Source: Chthonomonadaceae bacterium (GTDB lineage: Bacteria; Armatimonadota; Chthonomonadetes; Chthonomonadales; Chthonomonadaceae). Taken from it: 36,910 bases of DNA. Location: positions 1 through 36,910 of the forward strand of contig JANWZQ010000118.1 of assembly GCA_025054835.1 (NCBI GenBank), read 5' to 3'. Numbering within the stretch: the first letter of the stretch is position 1; each line of letters starts with the position of its first letter. This document shows, in pieces, positions 6,784 through 15,604 of the stretch. The notes beneath the pieces are model-generated. The model was not told where the DNA came from. It searched no databases and worked only from the letters and a program-made list of their open reading frames with translations. The position numbers and the translations under genes are program-made.

Positions 6784-8844
6784 CTACTGTGCGCGGGATG
6801 CCCACTTGCGCCAGAGGTCGCGGTCAGCCAGCATCCGGATGAAGATCCCGCCGACCACGGAACGCGCCTGAAAACCGGTCTGCTTCGCGTCGTGCGTCCA
6901 GTACCAGTCGGTCAGAGGGACCCGACTGGGCGAGGTGTGAGCGAACGCGTAAACCGGGGCAATCAGCTCTTCAAAGTCGGCCTGTGTTTCTGCCAGTGTC
7001 GCCGACCAGACGATCCAGTCCAGCTTGGTGTACTGGCTGCGGTTGTCCAGCGGCAAGCCGAACGCATTCTGGACTTTTTTGTAGTAAGCGATCTCTTTAC
7101 GCGCCACTTCCGGTGGGAACAGGTTGAGGTTGAGCAAGCGGTCCCAGACAAGGTTGTACTTCTGGCTCCACGTGCCCGGCCGGTCGAACGTGAGACGGTA
7201 GTGATCTCCATCATCAGCCATAGCGATCCATTGACGCGCCATCTGCTGTGCCGTCTCGCGATACTGACGGGCCTCTTCGGTGCGGCCCAGACGCTGGCAG
7301 AGTTGCGCGTAGCCACCAAGGGCAAGAATAGCTTTGAGCGACAGATTGGCGTTGTGTGCCAGATGTCCTGCGAAGTCGTCCGTGCAGAGCTGATTTTCAG
7401 GGTCCATGCCCCTGTCGCGCAGGTACTCGGCCCAGCGTTGCAGGAGCGGCCAGAACCGGGCGGCATAGCGGGCGTCATCCTCAATCTCCGCGAGTGCGGC
7501 CACCATGAGCAGCATGTTGCCGCACTCTTCCACCGGCATCTGGTTCTCTTCAGACTGTTCGCCCCCGCCGTAGACCTGGCCGTTGGCCAGCGGATAGGTG
7601 CCCAGGTCGTGCGGAGCGAACGGGAACTTCCAGCGCGGAGTCTGTGCATACTCCAGCACAGGCGTCAGCATGCCCCTGAGCAGGGTCGGGTTGAACAGCA
7701 GGAAGAACGGGGCAGAGGGGTAGGTCACATCAACGGTTGCGATACAACCGTTGCTGAAGTTCTCTTTGGAGAAGAACCAGGGCTCGCCACGCGGGGAGGC
7801 AACCAGCTTGTGGGCCGCCAGACACTGTCGGAACGCGAGGGCGCACAGACGGGCGTAGTGCTCGCCGCCCACGCGCCGCAGATCCTGCATCAGCTCGTCA
7901 TCGAAGCGGGCACACGCCTGTTGCAGGCGTTCATAATCCTTCTGTGCGGTGCGCAGGAGCCGGTCGGCAGTCATGCCCCCGCGGCGCCAGTAGGGGCGCA
8001 AGCGCGTGTAGAGGTACTCAATGGAGTACTCGTCGTCGTAGGCCAGCATCAGGTAACGCCGGACGGGTTCTGCGCCCACAGTGCCCAGATCCAGCGCGGT
8101 AGCCAGTACCGGCCATCGGTGACTGGCAATGCGTGGCATGTCGGGATCGTCCTGCGCTGGCATCTGGCCCGAGATGAAGCCATCGCGTGCTGCGCGATCG
8201 GCAGCGATAACAGTGCGGGCGCGCGACGCATCCGGGACGGCCACATACAGGTATCCCCAGTCGATCCGCACGTTGTCTCCTGATTTCCCCAGCACGGGTT
8301 GTCCGCGGGTGCCGCAACGCATCACGCTCATGCCGTCCAGCGCATACCGCCGCCACACAACAGCCTGATTGGGAGTGTCGACAACCCATTCCGCAGTGAC
8401 ATCAAGGTAGATCTCCACGGAATGTGGCTGCCCATCTACGGACTGTGCTTCCCAGATGACATAGGTCACCGGACGGGACAGAACCTTCAGGTCGTGGGGT
8501 AGGAGCGGGGAGAGAAAGGTCAGCGCGAGGCGTATCCCTCCTGCTTCAAACAGGTAGGTGGTACGTGTGGGCGTTACCTCCAGGTGTTGTTGCGTCATGG
8601 CAGGCGTTCGCTCGGGGTAGGGCCCGGCGAACCGGTAGGCCTTACCGTCGATCCGGGCGATGCCACACAGGGCCTGCGTGGCACCGGTCCAGTGGCGAGA
8701 CCAGTTGTCGGTCAACCGGTCGTTCATGCTCCAGACACTGAAGTAGGGGTCGTGCGTGACAAGGGGCACTGCGGGGGGGCGGAACGCGCCCAGAGGGTCC
8801 GAAGCGACCCATGCAGCGGCAATCACAGGCAGATAGGAAAGCAT
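6784..8844 (-). CDS. Secreted DUF4965/glutaminase A-like protein
   Basis: A 686-residue exported protein. The N-terminus (MLSYLPVIAAAWVASDPLGA) is a short, weakly charged hydrophobic segment that may be a signal peptide. The next motif, PPAVPLVTHDPYFSVWS, is the hallmark opening of the DUF5127/DUF4965/DUF1793 family, related to fungal glutaminase A. Later conserved segments are FSNGCIATVDVTYPSAPFFL, PFAPHDLGTYPLANGQVYGG, the QMPVEECGNML motif of an (alpha/alpha)-type barrel, and KYNLVWDRLLNLNLFP. Bacterial members are abundant next to polysaccharide- or peptide-degrading genes; hydrolysis of glutamine is documented only for a few, so the real substrate is open. It is the first gene of a pair with the DUF6785 membrane protein, suggesting degradation followed by uptake. 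Confidence 0.87.
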   Translation of the reverse strand: MLSYLPVIAAAWVASDPLGAFRPPAVPLVTHDPYFSVWSMNDRLTDNWSRHWTGATQALCGIARIDGKAYRFAGPYPERTPAMTQQHLEVTPTRTTYLFEAGGIRLALTFLSPLLPHDLKVLSRPVTYVIWEAQSVDGQPHSVEIYLDVTAEWVVDTPNQAVVWRRYALDGMSVMRCGTRGQPVLGKSGDNVRIDWGYLYVAVPDASRARTVIAADRAARDGFISGQMPAQDDPDMPRIASHRWPVLATALDLGTVGAEPVRRYLMLAYDDEYSIEYLYTRLRPYWRRGGMTADRLLRTAQKDYERLQQACARFDDELMQDLRRVGGEHYARLCALAFRQCLAAHKLVASPRGEPWFFSKENFSNGCIATVDVTYPSAPFFLLFNPTLLRGMLTPVLEYAQTPRWKFPFAPHDLGTYPLANGQVYGGGEQSEENQMPVEECGNMLLMVAALAEIEDDARYAARFWPLLQRWAEYLRDRGMDPENQLCTDDFAGHLAHNANLSLKAILALGGYAQLCQRLGRTEEARQYRETAQQMARQWIAMADDGDHYRLTFDRPGTWSQKYNLVWDRLLNLNLFPPEVARKEIAYYKKVQNAFGLPLDNRSQYTKLDWIVWSATLAETQADFEELIAPVYAFAHTSPSRVPLTDWYWTHDAKQTGFQARSVVGGIFIRMLADRDLWRKWASRAQ

Positions 8845-9005
8845 CGTTGCCAGACACTCCGAATGGGTTTTTGGGATCGCCCGGGATCGTGGAACGAACA
8901 GATTACCGGGTCAAGGGGATTGTACCTGAAAATCGCGACAGGTATCGGCAGGGCCCCGGTCGAAACCTGTTGTGCCATGCTGTTCAGAGAAAGGAGCACG
9001 ATCAC

Positions 9006-10973
9006 TTGGCAGATCAGGAGGACATGAGCGCGGAACAACGGGCCGCCGTGTGGCATGACGAGGGACCCGCGGCGGTCTTTGCCGGACCGGGAAGTGGCAA
9101 GACACGCGTTGTGACGTTGCGTGCGGCACGACTGGCTGCGCAGGGCCGGAGGCTTCTGGTGACTACCTTCACCAATGATGCGACCATGGAGATGCGCGCC
9201 CGCCTGGAGCGGCTACTTGCTCGGGAGGCAGTTGCCAGCGTCCACGTCACCACCCTGCACGCGCTCTGCCTGCAGATCCTCCGGTCAGAAGGGAAGGCGT
9301 TTCACCTGCTGACCGACGAGTTTCAAAGGCGACGGCTGGCCGAAGCCGCCGGAGCGGCCGAACTCGACGGAGGGATCGCGGGCATGCTGGCGCGCCTGTC
9401 GTATCAGAAGAACCTGGGGGTGACGCACCGCACCTACCGGCACGATGGCAGCGCGGACGACATCGCGTTTGCCCGGGCATGGCAGGCCTATGAGAAGGCA
9501 AAGAGCGAGCGGGGATTGCGTGAGTTCGATGACCTGTTGCTGGACGTGTGCGCTCTGCTCGAAGGGGATGAGGCCCTGCGCCGCCGGGTTGCCGCACGGT
9601 ACACGCATCTGATCGTCGATGAGTGTCAGGACATGAACGCTCCGCAGTACGCGGTGATTTTCGCGTTGGGGCGCGACCATAAGAACGTCATGCTGGTCGG
9701 AGATCTCGATCAATCGCTCTACGGTTTTCGCGGGGCGGATACGCGCACCTTCCGGCATTTCGCGGCGCATCCCCGCACCACCGTCTATGAACTGCGCGAG
9801 AACTTTCGATCAACTCGCGCGATTGTGACACTGGCGAGCAGTCTCATCCGGCAGGATCCGCATCGATGGCCTCTGGAGCTGCGTGCAACCCGACCCGAAG
9901 GCGAGCCCGTTATCTGGGAGCGCTATCCGGATCCGGACGTCGAGGCGCTGGCTGTGGGAGAGCAGATCCTGCGGCTGAACCAGCGTGGGGTGCGCTTCCA
10001 GGACATGGCCGTTCTGTACCGGGCCAACGCGCAGAGCGAGGCTTTCGAGCGGCACTTCACTGCGCTGGGCATCCCCTTTGTCCTCCGGGAGGAAGGGGAC
10101 TTTTACGCCCGCAAAGAGGTGCAGGGCATTCTGGCCTACCTGCACTTCTTCGCGCCCTCCTGTGGTGTGGAGGCTGCCGATCCGGCCCGGGAATATCCGG
10201 ACGAGTGGTTGCTGGCGTTACTCCACGTGCCCTACCGCAGGATCTCACGATCGACCGGCGGGCAGTTGCGGAACTGGGCTGAGATCCGTAACCGGCGCAT
10301 CTGGGATATTCTGCCGGAGTTCCATGCAGAAGATCTGAAGAGCCATCGAGGATTGCGCCGTTTGCGGCAGGAACTGGAAGCGATTGGCGAGCGCGTGAGG
10401 CGCGTGGCACACGCTGGCGAGGCCATCCAGATCGTGCGCCAGGTGACCGGGTTCGATCTCTGGTTGCGGCATTATGAGAAAGATGACAGGGATAACGACC
10501 GGATACAGAACGTCCAGCGGATGCAGGCTGCGGCGGCTCACTACCCGACCATTGCGGAATACCTGCAGGCCGTGCAACGCGTGCGGGATGAGGCTGCACG
10601 GCGCCGTGCCGCGCGGGGCCGACGCCGCAAGCCGCAGGACGAAGTGACACTGGCCACCGGGCATGCGGCCAAGGGTCTGGAGTGGCGATACGTCTTCGCA
10701 GCTGGCTGGTCCGAGGAACTGTTGCCACATCGTAAGGCAGAGGATATCGACGAGGAGCGGCGTATCGCATACGTGATCGTCACGCGGGCCCGGGATCGCC
10801 TGTTTCTCTCTTCCGTCGATCGTTGGAACGACACGAATGTAGCGCCCTCGCGCTTCCTGACCGGATTACAGGTCACCGCACCATGTGGTGAGACCCGGGA
10901 CGTGCCAGAGGAGCTGTCGGCATCAACGCCAGAGCCTGCAGAGGCTCTGGGCGGTCTTTTCCTTATGTCCTGA
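9006..10973 (+). CDS. UvrD/Rep-family superfamily 1A DNA helicase
   Basis: A 655-residue 3'-5' ATP-dependent helicase of the UvrD/Rep/PcrA family. Motifs in order: Q motif (MSAEQRAAVWH), Walker A AGPGSGKT (residues 26-33), Ia TFTNDATMEMRARL, II VDECQDMN (Asp205 onward), III VGDLDQSLYGFRGAD, IV ELRENFRSTRAIV, V LATGHAAKGLEWRYVF, and VI YVIVTRARDRLFL. It is shorter than typical UvrD (about 720) and lacks the usual long C-terminal tail. I prefer the TTG at 9006, which has AAGGAG 9 nt upstream, over the ATG at 9024, whose AGGAGG ends only 2 nt before it. Both lie before the Q motif, so function is not affected. A terminator-like hairpin falls inside the last codons. Confidence 0.92.
   Translation: MADQEDMSAEQRAAVWHDEGPAAVFAGPGSGKTRVVTLRAARLAAQGRRLLVTTFTNDATMEMRARLERLLAREAVASVHVTTLHALCLQILRSEGKAFHLLTDEFQRRRLAEAAGAAELDGGIAGMLARLSYQKNLGVTHRTYRHDGSADDIAFARAWQAYEKAKSERGLREFDDLLLDVCALLEGDEALRRRVAARYTHLIVDECQDMNAPQYAVIFALGRDHKNVMLVGDLDQSLYGFRGADTRTFRHFAAHPRTTVYELRENFRSTRAIVTLASSLIRQDPHRWPLELRATRPEGEPVIWERYPDPDVEALAVGEQILRLNQRGVRFQDMAVLYRANAQSEAFERHFTALGIPFVLREEGDFYARKEVQGILAYLHFFAPSCGVEAADPAREYPDEWLLALLHVPYRRISRSTGGQLRNWAEIRNRRIWDILPEFHAEDLKSHRGLRRLRQELEAIGERVRRVAHAGEAIQIVRQVTGFDLWLRHYEKDDRDNDRIQNVQRMQAAAAHYPTIAEYLQAVQRVRDEAARRRAARGRRRKPQDEVTLATGHAAKGLEWRYVFAAGWSEELLPHRKAEDIDEERRIAYVIVTRARDRLFLSSVDRWNDTNVAPSRFLTGLQVTAPCGETRDVPEELSASTPEPAEALGGLFLMS
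10929..10961 (+). terminator. Intrinsic terminator inside the 3' end of the helicase gene
   Basis: CCAGAGCCT (10929-10937) and AGGCTCTGG (10942-10950) form a perfect 9-bp stem with the loop GCAG, followed after a few bases by TCTTTTCCTT. The stop codon is at 10971-10973, so the structure lies within coding sequence and ends the helicase transcript before the convergent GGDEF-EAL gene. Confidence 0.6.
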
Positions 10974-11011
10974 GATAGGGATACACAGGCCCGGGTGGTG
11001 TGTGATAGCGG

Positions 11012-13225
11012 TTATGCGACCCGGCGCAGGATACTTCGGCCGGAGCGCTTCAGCAACTCGGTCAGTTCTTCCGGTGGAATGGGCCGGCTAATCAGGAACC
11101 CCTGCAACGCGTCACAGCGATGTTGCCGGAGGAAGTCCAGTTGTTGCGGGGTGTCCACGCCTTCCGCGATCACAGTGATGTTAAGGCTGTGCGCGATATG
11201 GATGATCCCCCGGGTGATGGCTGCGCCCCGCGCATCGCTCTCGAGCGTGCGAATGAACGACCGGTCGATTTTCACCGTGTCGATAGGGAGTTGCTTCAGG
11301 TAGTTGAGGGACGAATAGCCGGTGCCGAAATCATCGAGGGCCAGCTGCACGCCGAGCGCTTTGATCCGGTGCAGAGTAGCCGCCATGTGATCCGCCTCTT
11401 GCATGGCCATGCTTTCCGTGATCTCCAGCTCCAGTACGTTCGGGGCGATCCCGGTTTCATACAGGACGTTGGAGATCCCGGCGATCAGGTCCGGTTGCTG
11501 GAACTGTCGTAGCGAGAGATTCACGGCTACACGCAACCCGGCGAATCCCTGCCGGGCCCACTGCCGGCACTGCTGGCATGCTGTGCGCACCACCCATTCG
11601 CCAATGGGCACGATCAGGCCTGTTTCCTCCGCCAGCGGGATGAAATCACCGGGCAGGACCATGCCTCTCTGGGGATGCTTCCATCGGAGCAGCGCTTCCA
11701 CACCGATTACCCGGCCCGAATGGACTTCGATCTGCGGCTGGTAGTAGAGCAGGAACTCGGAATGGGAGAGCGCTTTGTGTAGATCGGCCTCCAGACTGAT
11801 GCGCTCTGGCGTGTTCGGGGCCATACTGGGCAGGAACACCTGAAAGCGGTTGCGGCCGTGCGTCTTGGCCTGATACATGGCGATATCGGCATGCTTGAGC
11901 AGGAGCTCATAGTCCGTGCCGTCGTCCGGGAAGACACTGGCGCCGATGCTGGGCGTGACGTAGACCTCGTGGTGGTCCAGCAGGAAGGGAGCCTGTAGCG
12001 CGCCGATCAGCCGGCTGGCGATCCGGCTCAGGTCCTCGTGCCCGTTGATATCCGGGACCAGCAGGATGAACTCGTCGCCCCCCTGGCGTGCGATCATGTC
12101 GCCGTCGCGCATACAGGTCTGCAGGCGTTCGGCAACCAGTTTCAGCAGCTGGTCGCCCTGTTTGTGTCCCAGGCTTTCATTAATGTGCTTGAAGCGGTCC
12201 AGATCTAGCAGCAACACACCGACCTTGCGATGGTTGCGGTAGGCGCGCGCAATCGCCTGTGTAATCTTTTCGCGGAACAGATGCCGGTTGGGCAGACCGG
12301 TTAGCTGATCATGGTGTGCGAGGAAGGCAATCTGTTCCTCGGCCTGACGGTGTTGCGTCAGGTCGCGGGTGATGTTACAGAAACCTCGCAGGGCGCCGTT
12401 GGCGTCGCGCAGGGCCGTCAGCGTGTTGAGGGCGCGGAAGCGCGAACCGTCACGCCGCAGGCACCAGTCCTCATGTTCGGTGAAGCCATTCTTTTCCGCG
12501 CACTCCAGACGGCGCGCTGGAATGCCTGCGGTCACATCTTCGGGTGCGTAGAGCAGGGCGATGTGTCGGCCCAGAACCTCTTCCCCGCGGTAGCCCGAGA
12601 TGCGTTCTGCGCCACCGTTCCATGTGGTAATACGCCCGGCCGGGTCCAGCATCATGACCGCGTAGTCCTGCGCGCGTTCCGCAAACAGCTGGAAACGCTC
12701 CTCGCTCTGATGCAGCGCAGACTGCAGCGAGTGCACCTCGGATCGGCGTTCCATCTCCAGCAGGATCAGGGCACCGATTTCCTGCAGGCAGTGCTGCTGC
12801 GCGGCAGTAAGTCGACGGGGGCGTCGATCGAGAACAGCCAGAGAACCGAGTGTCCATCCGTCGGCCGTGCGTAGTGGCACGGTGGCGAAGAAACGCGCTT
12901 CCGGTTCGCCGAGTGCAGCACAGGCCTGCGCCAGTTCCGGACTGCTATCGGGTGTGAGGACCAGCAGCGATTTCGAGGACCACAGCAGGGCACTGCAGGG
13001 AGCAACGTCACGAGGCATCTCGGTAACGTCAAGGCCGTGACGAGCCTTGAACCACTGGCGCGTGCGGTCGATAAAACTGATGAAGGCAACGGGAACGTCA
13101 AGGAGCGTGGCTGCCAGCGAAGCCAGTCGATCGAAAGGCTCTTCCGGGGCTGTATCCAGTATCGCATAGCGTCTCAACGCCGCGAGACGGGCCGCTTCAT
13201 CGCCCGGTGGGCTGCAATGAGCCAT
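11012..13225 (-). CDS. GAF-PAS-GGDEF-EAL cyclic di-GMP synthase/phosphodiesterase
   Basis: A 737-residue cytoplasmic signalling enzyme with no membrane segment. Residues about 15-165 are a GAF domain (LRRYAILDTAPEEPFDRLA opening), 170-290 a PAS domain with PAC (FCNITRDLTQHRQAE), 300-460 a GGDEF domain and 475-725 an EAL domain. The GGDEF motif is intact (RQGGDEFIL, about residue 382), and an RDGD motif sits exactly five residues before it, the position of the inhibitory I-site. The EAL motif is intact (VEALLRWKHP), with LEITES, LDDFGTGYSSL and the late EGVDT motif. Both activities are therefore possible, and the net direction cannot be predicted. Its product could act on surface structures such as the pilus-like locus downstream (inference). 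It diverges from the DUF5722 gene and converges on the helicase gene. Confidence 0.93.
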   Translation of the reverse strand: MAHCSPPGDEAARLAALRRYAILDTAPEEPFDRLASLAATLLDVPVAFISFIDRTRQWFKARHGLDVTEMPRDVAPCSALLWSSKSLLVLTPDSSPELAQACAALGEPEARFFATVPLRTADGWTLGSLAVLDRRPRRLTAAQQHCLQEIGALILLEMERRSEVHSLQSALHQSEERFQLFAERAQDYAVMMLDPAGRITTWNGGAERISGYRGEEVLGRHIALLYAPEDVTAGIPARRLECAEKNGFTEHEDWCLRRDGSRFRALNTLTALRDANGALRGFCNITRDLTQHRQAEEQIAFLAHHDQLTGLPNRHLFREKITQAIARAYRNHRKVGVLLLDLDRFKHINESLGHKQGDQLLKLVAERLQTCMRDGDMIARQGGDEFILLVPDINGHEDLSRIASRLIGALQAPFLLDHHEVYVTPSIGASVFPDDGTDYELLLKHADIAMYQAKTHGRNRFQVFLPSMAPNTPERISLEADLHKALSHSEFLLYYQPQIEVHSGRVIGVEALLRWKHPQRGMVLPGDFIPLAEETGLIVPIGEWVVRTACQQCRQWARQGFAGLRVAVNLSLRQFQQPDLIAGISNVLYETGIAPNVLELEITESMAMQEADHMAATLHRIKALGVQLALDDFGTGYSSLNYLKQLPIDTVKIDRSFIRTLESDARGAAITRGIIHIAHSLNITVIAEGVDTPQQLDFLRQHRCDALQGFLISRPIPPEELTELLKRSGRSILRRVA

Positions 13226-13413
13226 TCTGTGTGTTCACTCCCCCAGTTCACTTCTGTGGCAAGGCCACGCATGAAACGCTGAGATTTTCGGACAGGGTTG
13301 CAGGCAGGATTAGGTCTCTGTTTGCCCTTCTGCGCGTCTGGCATTCCCCTATATCGCGGGTGTTCGCGCCGGTGGTTGTGCTGCCAGTGTGCTGGACACA
13401 GGAGATATCGCGG

Positions 13414-15534
13414 ATGTTTGTATTGCTGCCGGTAATGATGGGAGTAATCGCCATGGTGCTTTCCTCGTATGCGGAGGACTTCATTCCCCTGCGTGTCACC
13501 ACTCAGAATGTCCACGATGCCACAGTGCAGTTTCTGGAGAACGGGGAGATCGCGGTACGTACAACCGGATCGGATCCTTACCTGTTTACCGAGCCCTTTG
13601 ATGCAGAAATCTCTGTCGGGCAGCGGCATGTGCTCGCGTTCGAGTACTTCAGCACGGAGGGGACAGATCGCATACAGGTGTTCGTGGTGCCGCCGTTGCG
13701 CGAGGAATACAGCGTGATCACGGCAGGACTGGCACGCAGCGAGGGGTGGGCCTCCTGCGCCGTGGATCTCAAACCCGTTCTGGTAAAAACAGGAGGGCGG
13801 TTGCGCAACCTGCGACTCGATTTCGGCAACCTCCCGGGCAGAACGATCCGGATACGCAACCTGCGCCTGCGGGCCATGACAGATCAGGAGAGACGACTGG
13901 CCGCGCAACGGGAAGCTCGACAGCGTGCCGAGAAGCACCTGGAAGCGCGCCTGCAGCAATACCTGACGCGCTCGTATCCCTGTCAGATCACGCGGGTTAC
14001 TGTCGAAGCAGAACAGATACAGGTGGAAGGCCGGATAGCCGGGAAGGGACGAACGCTACTGCTGGCAGAGGTGCCCCTGTATCTGGACGTCACGAACCTG
14101 AACCGGACGTCGCTGCCGCTATGCGTTCCTCTGAGCCCCGATGCCAGAGGCCGCTTTGTGGTACGGGTTGCGAGAAACAGGGATGGGAATGACCGATTGC
14201 TCTCGCGCTGGGTTGTGGTGCAACGTACCCGGACGGGATGGCAGTTGATGTCACATGCGCGCTACCCGGACACAGTGCACGCACAGTGGCGCCTGCCCGT
14301 CGAGAAGCCACGGAACCGGAAGGGCATCGGGGCGTTGTGGGTGAACCGCCCGATGCGTGATCTGGACGAGCTGGGTCTCTCTGCCGCAACAGTGAATATT
14401 CTACTGAACGCGCTGGTGCGCACCCGGCCGGGACCGGGGCGCGTGCCGTTTCTTCATGCCGGGCGCACATGGTACGCCGATGCCGGGTACCTGGCACAGA
14501 TCGACATGACGCTGCAGGAGGCAGCAAAACGACAGATGATTGTTTCTGCGATCATTCTGGTTGCGCAGGCTCATCAGAGTCCCGATCCGGAGTATGGCCG
14601 GATCCTTGCACATCCCGATGCGGACCCCACAGGCATCTATGTGATGCCCGATCTGACTTCCAGGCAGGGAGTGACAGCCTATGCGGCCACTCTGGACTTC
14701 CTGGCACGGCGCTACAGCCGTCCAGACAACCGGTATGGTCGAATCCATCACTGGATCCTGCACAACGAGGTCAATGCGGGGTGGATCTGGACCAATGCCG
14801 GTGAGAAAACGGCTTTGCTGTACATGGACCTGTATCACAGATCCATGCGGATCGCACACCTGATTGCACGGCAGTACAACCCGCATGCGCAGGTCTTTAT
14901 CTCGCTGGAACATCACTGGACCCTGCGACCCTCCCCGAAGTTCTACGCGGGGCGGGATCTGCTGGATCTGCTGCTGCGGTTCTCGGCTGTCGAGGGGGAC
15001 TTTGACTGGGCTGTCGCTTTCCATCCCTACCCGCAGGATCTGTTCAATCCGAGAGTCTGGGAAGATACGCAGGCCGTCTTCTCTCTGGACACGCCCAAGA
15101 TCACCTTCAAAAATCTGGAGGTGCTGGACGCATGGGCGCGTCAACCCCGTACGTTCTTTCTCGGCAGGCACCGGCGCACCATCCACCTGACCGAGCAGGG
15201 ACTGAACGCACGGGATTACAGCGAGACCGCGCTGCGCGAGCAGGCCGCTGGAATGGCCTACGCGTGGAGCAAGCTGCGGCATCTACCGGGCATCGCGCTC
15301 TTCCACTATCACAACTGGGTAGACGATCGTGCTGAGGGAGGCCTGCGCATCGGGCTGCGACGTTTTCCAGATGACCCGGAGGACCCGATGGGTAGAAAGC
15401 CGATATGGTATGTCTATCAGGCGCTGGAGACGGAGCGCGAGCAGGAGGTGACCGCGCCGTACCTGCCGGTAGTGGGTGTTCGGGACTGGAGCGAAGTGCA
15501 CTACCGGAACGGAATTGGCGCTACGGCGCGCTAG
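13414..15534 (+). CDS. Secreted DUF5722 protein, putative glycoside hydrolase
   Basis: A 706-residue exported protein. The start ATG 13414 has AGGAG 9 nt upstream and opens a signal peptide (MFVLLPVMMGVIAMVLSSYA). Residues about 25-160 are a beta-sandwich-like region resembling a carbohydrate-binding domain; a charged helical linker follows (EARQRAEKHLEARLQQYL). From about residue 290 the DUF5722 domain begins (IGALWVNRPMRDLDELG). Two glutamates stand in the places expected for a TIM-barrel retaining hydrolase: HNEVNAGW (Glu452), the Asn-Glu typical of clan GH-A acid/base residues, and HLTEQGLN (Glu594), the nucleophile position. The family is found beside polysaccharide-use genes, but its substrate is not established. 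Assignment to clan GH-A is my inference. Confidence 0.82.
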   Translation: MFVLLPVMMGVIAMVLSSYAEDFIPLRVTTQNVHDATVQFLENGEIAVRTTGSDPYLFTEPFDAEISVGQRHVLAFEYFSTEGTDRIQVFVVPPLREEYSVITAGLARSEGWASCAVDLKPVLVKTGGRLRNLRLDFGNLPGRTIRIRNLRLRAMTDQERRLAAQREARQRAEKHLEARLQQYLTRSYPCQITRVTVEAEQIQVEGRIAGKGRTLLLAEVPLYLDVTNLNRTSLPLCVPLSPDARGRFVVRVARNRDGNDRLLSRWVVVQRTRTGWQLMSHARYPDTVHAQWRLPVEKPRNRKGIGALWVNRPMRDLDELGLSAATVNILLNALVRTRPGPGRVPFLHAGRTWYADAGYLAQIDMTLQEAAKRQMIVSAIILVAQAHQSPDPEYGRILAHPDADPTGIYVMPDLTSRQGVTAYAATLDFLARRYSRPDNRYGRIHHWILHNEVNAGWIWTNAGEKTALLYMDLYHRSMRIAHLIARQYNPHAQVFISLEHHWTLRPSPKFYAGRDLLDLLLRFSAVEGDFDWAVAFHPYPQDLFNPRVWEDTQAVFSLDTPKITFKNLEVLDAWARQPRTFFLGRHRRTIHLTEQGLNARDYSETALREQAAGMAYAWSKLRHLPGIALFHYHNWVDDRAEGGLRIGLRRFPDDPEDPMGRKPIWYVYQALETEREQEVTAPYLPVVGVRDWSEVHYRNGIGATAR

Positions 15535-15540
15535 CAGAAC

Positions 15541-15578
15541 GCAGAGGTGAACACAGAAAGTGCTGTGTTCACCTCTGC
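15541..15578. terminator. Perfect 16-bp hairpin between convergent genes
   Basis: GCAGAGGTGAACACAG (15541-15556) pairs perfectly with CTGTGTTCACCTCTGC (15563-15578) around a 6-base loop. It lies 7 bases after the stop of the DUF5722 gene and 27 bases before the stop of the minus-strand gene, so it most likely terminates or protects both messages. No T run follows on either strand, which is atypical for an intrinsic terminator. Confidence 0.6.
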
Positions 15579-15604
15579 AATCGCATCGGACCGCCGGGCC
15601 CTGA

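Noticed and set aside
8845-9005. Possible promoters between the divergent DUF4965 and helicase genes
   Set aside because: A TTGACC and a TACAAT occur on the minus strand, but in the wrong order for a promoter.
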